This document shows positions 62,696 to 64,000 of a stretch of 64,000 nucleotides of DNA, piece after piece; within the stretch, counting starts at the first letter, position 1; each line of letters begins with the position of its first letter. Both the position numbers and the translations under genes were made by a program. This DNA is from Diaphorobacter limosus. Its GTDB lineage: Bacteria > Pseudomonadota > Gammaproteobacteria > Burkholderiales > Burkholderiaceae_C. Under the pieces are notes generated by a model. That model did no database searches. It had not been told where the DNA came from and saw only the letters and a list, made by a program, of their open reading frames with translations. The DNA lies in assembly GCF_033100095.1 (NCBI RefSeq), contig NZ_CP136921.1:1396501-1460500 (forward strand), read 5' to 3'.

Positions 62696-64000
62696 GGCCG
62701 CCCCCCTGATCTGCGCCGCCAGCGCCCAGGTGCTGCTGCACATCGGCATGCCACAGGCCGCTCATCCATTCGCCTATGCGCGCCACCGTCGCCTCGGCAC
62801 GCGGCACGCTGGGCGACAGCCGCCCCTTGGCCAGCACATGCAGGCGGTCACAGATCTCGAACAATTCGTCCAACTCCTCGCTGATGACCAGCACCGCGCA
62901 GCCCTTGTCGCGCAGCTGCAGTATTTCGCCACGGATCTGCGCCGCCGCGCCCACGTCCACGCCCCAGGTGGGCTGGCTGACGATGAGCAGCCTGGGCGCG
63001 GCGTCGATCTCGCGGCCGACGATGAACTTCTGCAGGTTGCCGCCCGACAGCGACTGGGCCGGCGCATTCGGCCCACCGGCCTTGACATGGAAGCGCTCGA
63101 TGATGGCGCGCGCCTGGTGCTGCAGCTGCCCCATGCGCAGCCAGCCGCCCCGGCCCACCGCGTTGCCGCGCGTGAGCAGCAGGTTGTGCGCCAGGCTCAT
63201 GCTGGGCACGGCGCCACGGCCCAGGCGCTCCTCGGGCACGAAGTGCAGGCCCAGGGCGCGCCGGCGCCGCGGGCTCAGGCGGCCGGCGTTCTTGCCCGCC
63301 AGTTGCACCATGGCCGGTTGCGCGCGCTGGTCTTCGCCCGACAGCGCGTAGAGCAGCTCCTTCTGCCCGTTGCCCGAGATGCCGGCAATGCCCACCACCT
63401 CGCCGGCGCGCACATCCAGGTCGATGGCCAGCAGCGGCACGCCAAACGGGTCGGTGGCCGGCAAGCTCAGGTTGCGCGTGTGCAGCACCACTTCGCCCGC
63501 GCTCAGCGCGCGGTGCGTCAGCCGTGGCGGCTCGGCGCCAATCATCAGGCGCGACAGCGAGGCGTTGGACTCCTGCGCCGGGTTGCACACGCCCGTCACC
63601 CGGCCCGCGCGCATCACCGTGCAGGCGCTGCACAGCTCGCGGATCTCGTGCAGCTTGTGGCTGATGTAGAGGATGGAGCAGCCCTCGCTGGCCAGCTTTC
63701 TCAGCACCACGAAGAGCTTGTCCACGGCCTGCGGCGTGAGCACCGAAGTGGGCTCGTCCAGGATCAGCAGCCTGGGCGCGGTGAGCAGCGCACGGATGAT
63801 CTCCACGCGCTGCATCTCGCCCACCGAGAGGGTGTGCACGGGCCGCTGCGGGTCAATGTCCAGCCCGTACTCGGCCGCCGTGGCGCTGATGCGGCGCGCC
63901 ACCTCGGCCAGTGGCAGGCGCCTGTCCTGGCCCAGCCAGACGTTCTCGGCCACGGTCAGGGTGTCGAACAGGCTGAAATGCTGGAACACCATGGCAATGC
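62682..64000 (-). CDS. ABC transporter ATPase, nucleoside type (cut by window edge)
   Basis: At least 438 residues of a two-domain sugar/nucleoside-type ATPase; the first Walker A lies beyond the right edge. The first domain shows MVFQHFSLFDTLTVAENVWL (Q loop), LSVGEMQRVEIIRAL (signature) and RLLILDEPTSVLTP (Walker B). The second has GIAGISGNGQKELLYALSG (Walker A-like), LSGGNLQKFIVGREI and RLLIVSQPTWGVDV, where Ser-Gln replaces Asp-Glu, so the second site is probably not catalytic. The YufO/NupO type fits with BMP receptors and permeases downstream. Confidence 0.92.
   Translation of the reverse strand, partial: IAMVFQHFSLFDTLTVAENVWLGQDRRLPLAEVARRISATAAEYGLDIDPQRPVHTLSVGEMQRVEIIRALLTAPRLLILDEPTSVLTPQAVDKLFVVLRKLASEGCSILYISHKLHEIRELCSACTVMRAGRVTGVCNPAQESNASLSRLMIGAEPPRLTHRALSAGEVVLHTRNLSLPATDPFGVPLLAIDLDVRAGEVVGIAGISGNGQKELLYALSGEDQRAQPAMVQLAGKNAGRLSPRRRRALGLHFVPEERLGRGAVPSMSLAHNLLLTRGNAVGRGGWLRMGQLQHQARAIIERFHVKAGGPNAPAQSLSGGNLQKFIVGREIDAAPRLLIVSQPTWGVDVGAAAQIRGEILQLRDKGCAVLVISEELDELFEICDRLHVLAKGRLSPSVPRAEATVARIGEWMSGLWHADVQQHLGAGGADQGGGHAQA

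Overview
The window is high-GC DNA from a betaproteobacterium. The housekeeping genes (purM, pcnB-folK, hda, rpsT, murJ, DUF3579-argD-argF, gcdR-gcdH, many Bug/TctC-type receptors) and dispersed palindromes ending in AGCTATT point to the family Comamonadaceae (Acidovorax, Alicycliphilus or Diaphorobacter relatives). That assignment is from memory of gene order, not from a search.

Positions 1 to about 27434 are the integrase-proximal part of an integrative and conjugative element (ICE) of the Tn4371 type. Read from the integrase leftwards it holds a tyrosine recombinase, a HigBA-like toxin-antitoxin pair, a retron-like reverse transcriptase cassette, a DUF932 gene, a very large ParB, a nucleoid-associated-protein/RelA-SpoT gene pair broken by an IS5-family insertion sequence, DUF736, XRE, DUF2958, DUF2285 and AlpA-like genes, a RepA-type initiator, an iteron cluster, ParA, a ribbon-helix-helix protein, DUF2840, the TraF peptidase and the relaxase. 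Beyond the relaxase is a metal cargo: cadR/cadA with a typical 19-bp-spacer MerR promoter, a double zinc-ribbon protein, a ZIP transporter and a two-component system that runs off the left edge. The element ends in the 3' part of a tRNA-Leu(CAA) gene at 27382-27434, so the host attachment site was the anticodon loop of that tRNA. The other end and the intact tRNA lie outside the window.

Positions 27435-64000 are chromosome. In order: small genes and a sulfatase remnant; gcdR/gcdH with a Bug receptor gene killed by one amber codon; envelope proteins; an oxidoreductase and a second Bug receptor; the folK-pcnB-HAD-hda block; a lipoprotein gamma-glutamyltransferase; purM-perM; a universal stress protein; sirB1; murJ; rpsT; argD-argF, where the 3' end of argF is repeated in a 157-bp tandem array; a feo ferrous iron operon flanked by two ykgJ paralogues and a Fur-like box; kynB; and a purine nucleoside uptake and salvage cluster (ATPase, two permeases, two BMP receptors, adenosine deaminase). 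A truncated group II intron sits between the last BMP terminator and the deaminase gene.

The strongest candidates for new biology are the retron-like cassette (structured RNA, 77-aa protein, XRE protein, RT with an NAxxH motif) at about 22965-24919 and the translationally coupled NA37-family/RelA-SpoT pair at 15247-18942. Both are ICE cargo with the look of defence systems. Starts were chosen by ribosome binding sites and family lengths; a few coordinates may be off by one base.
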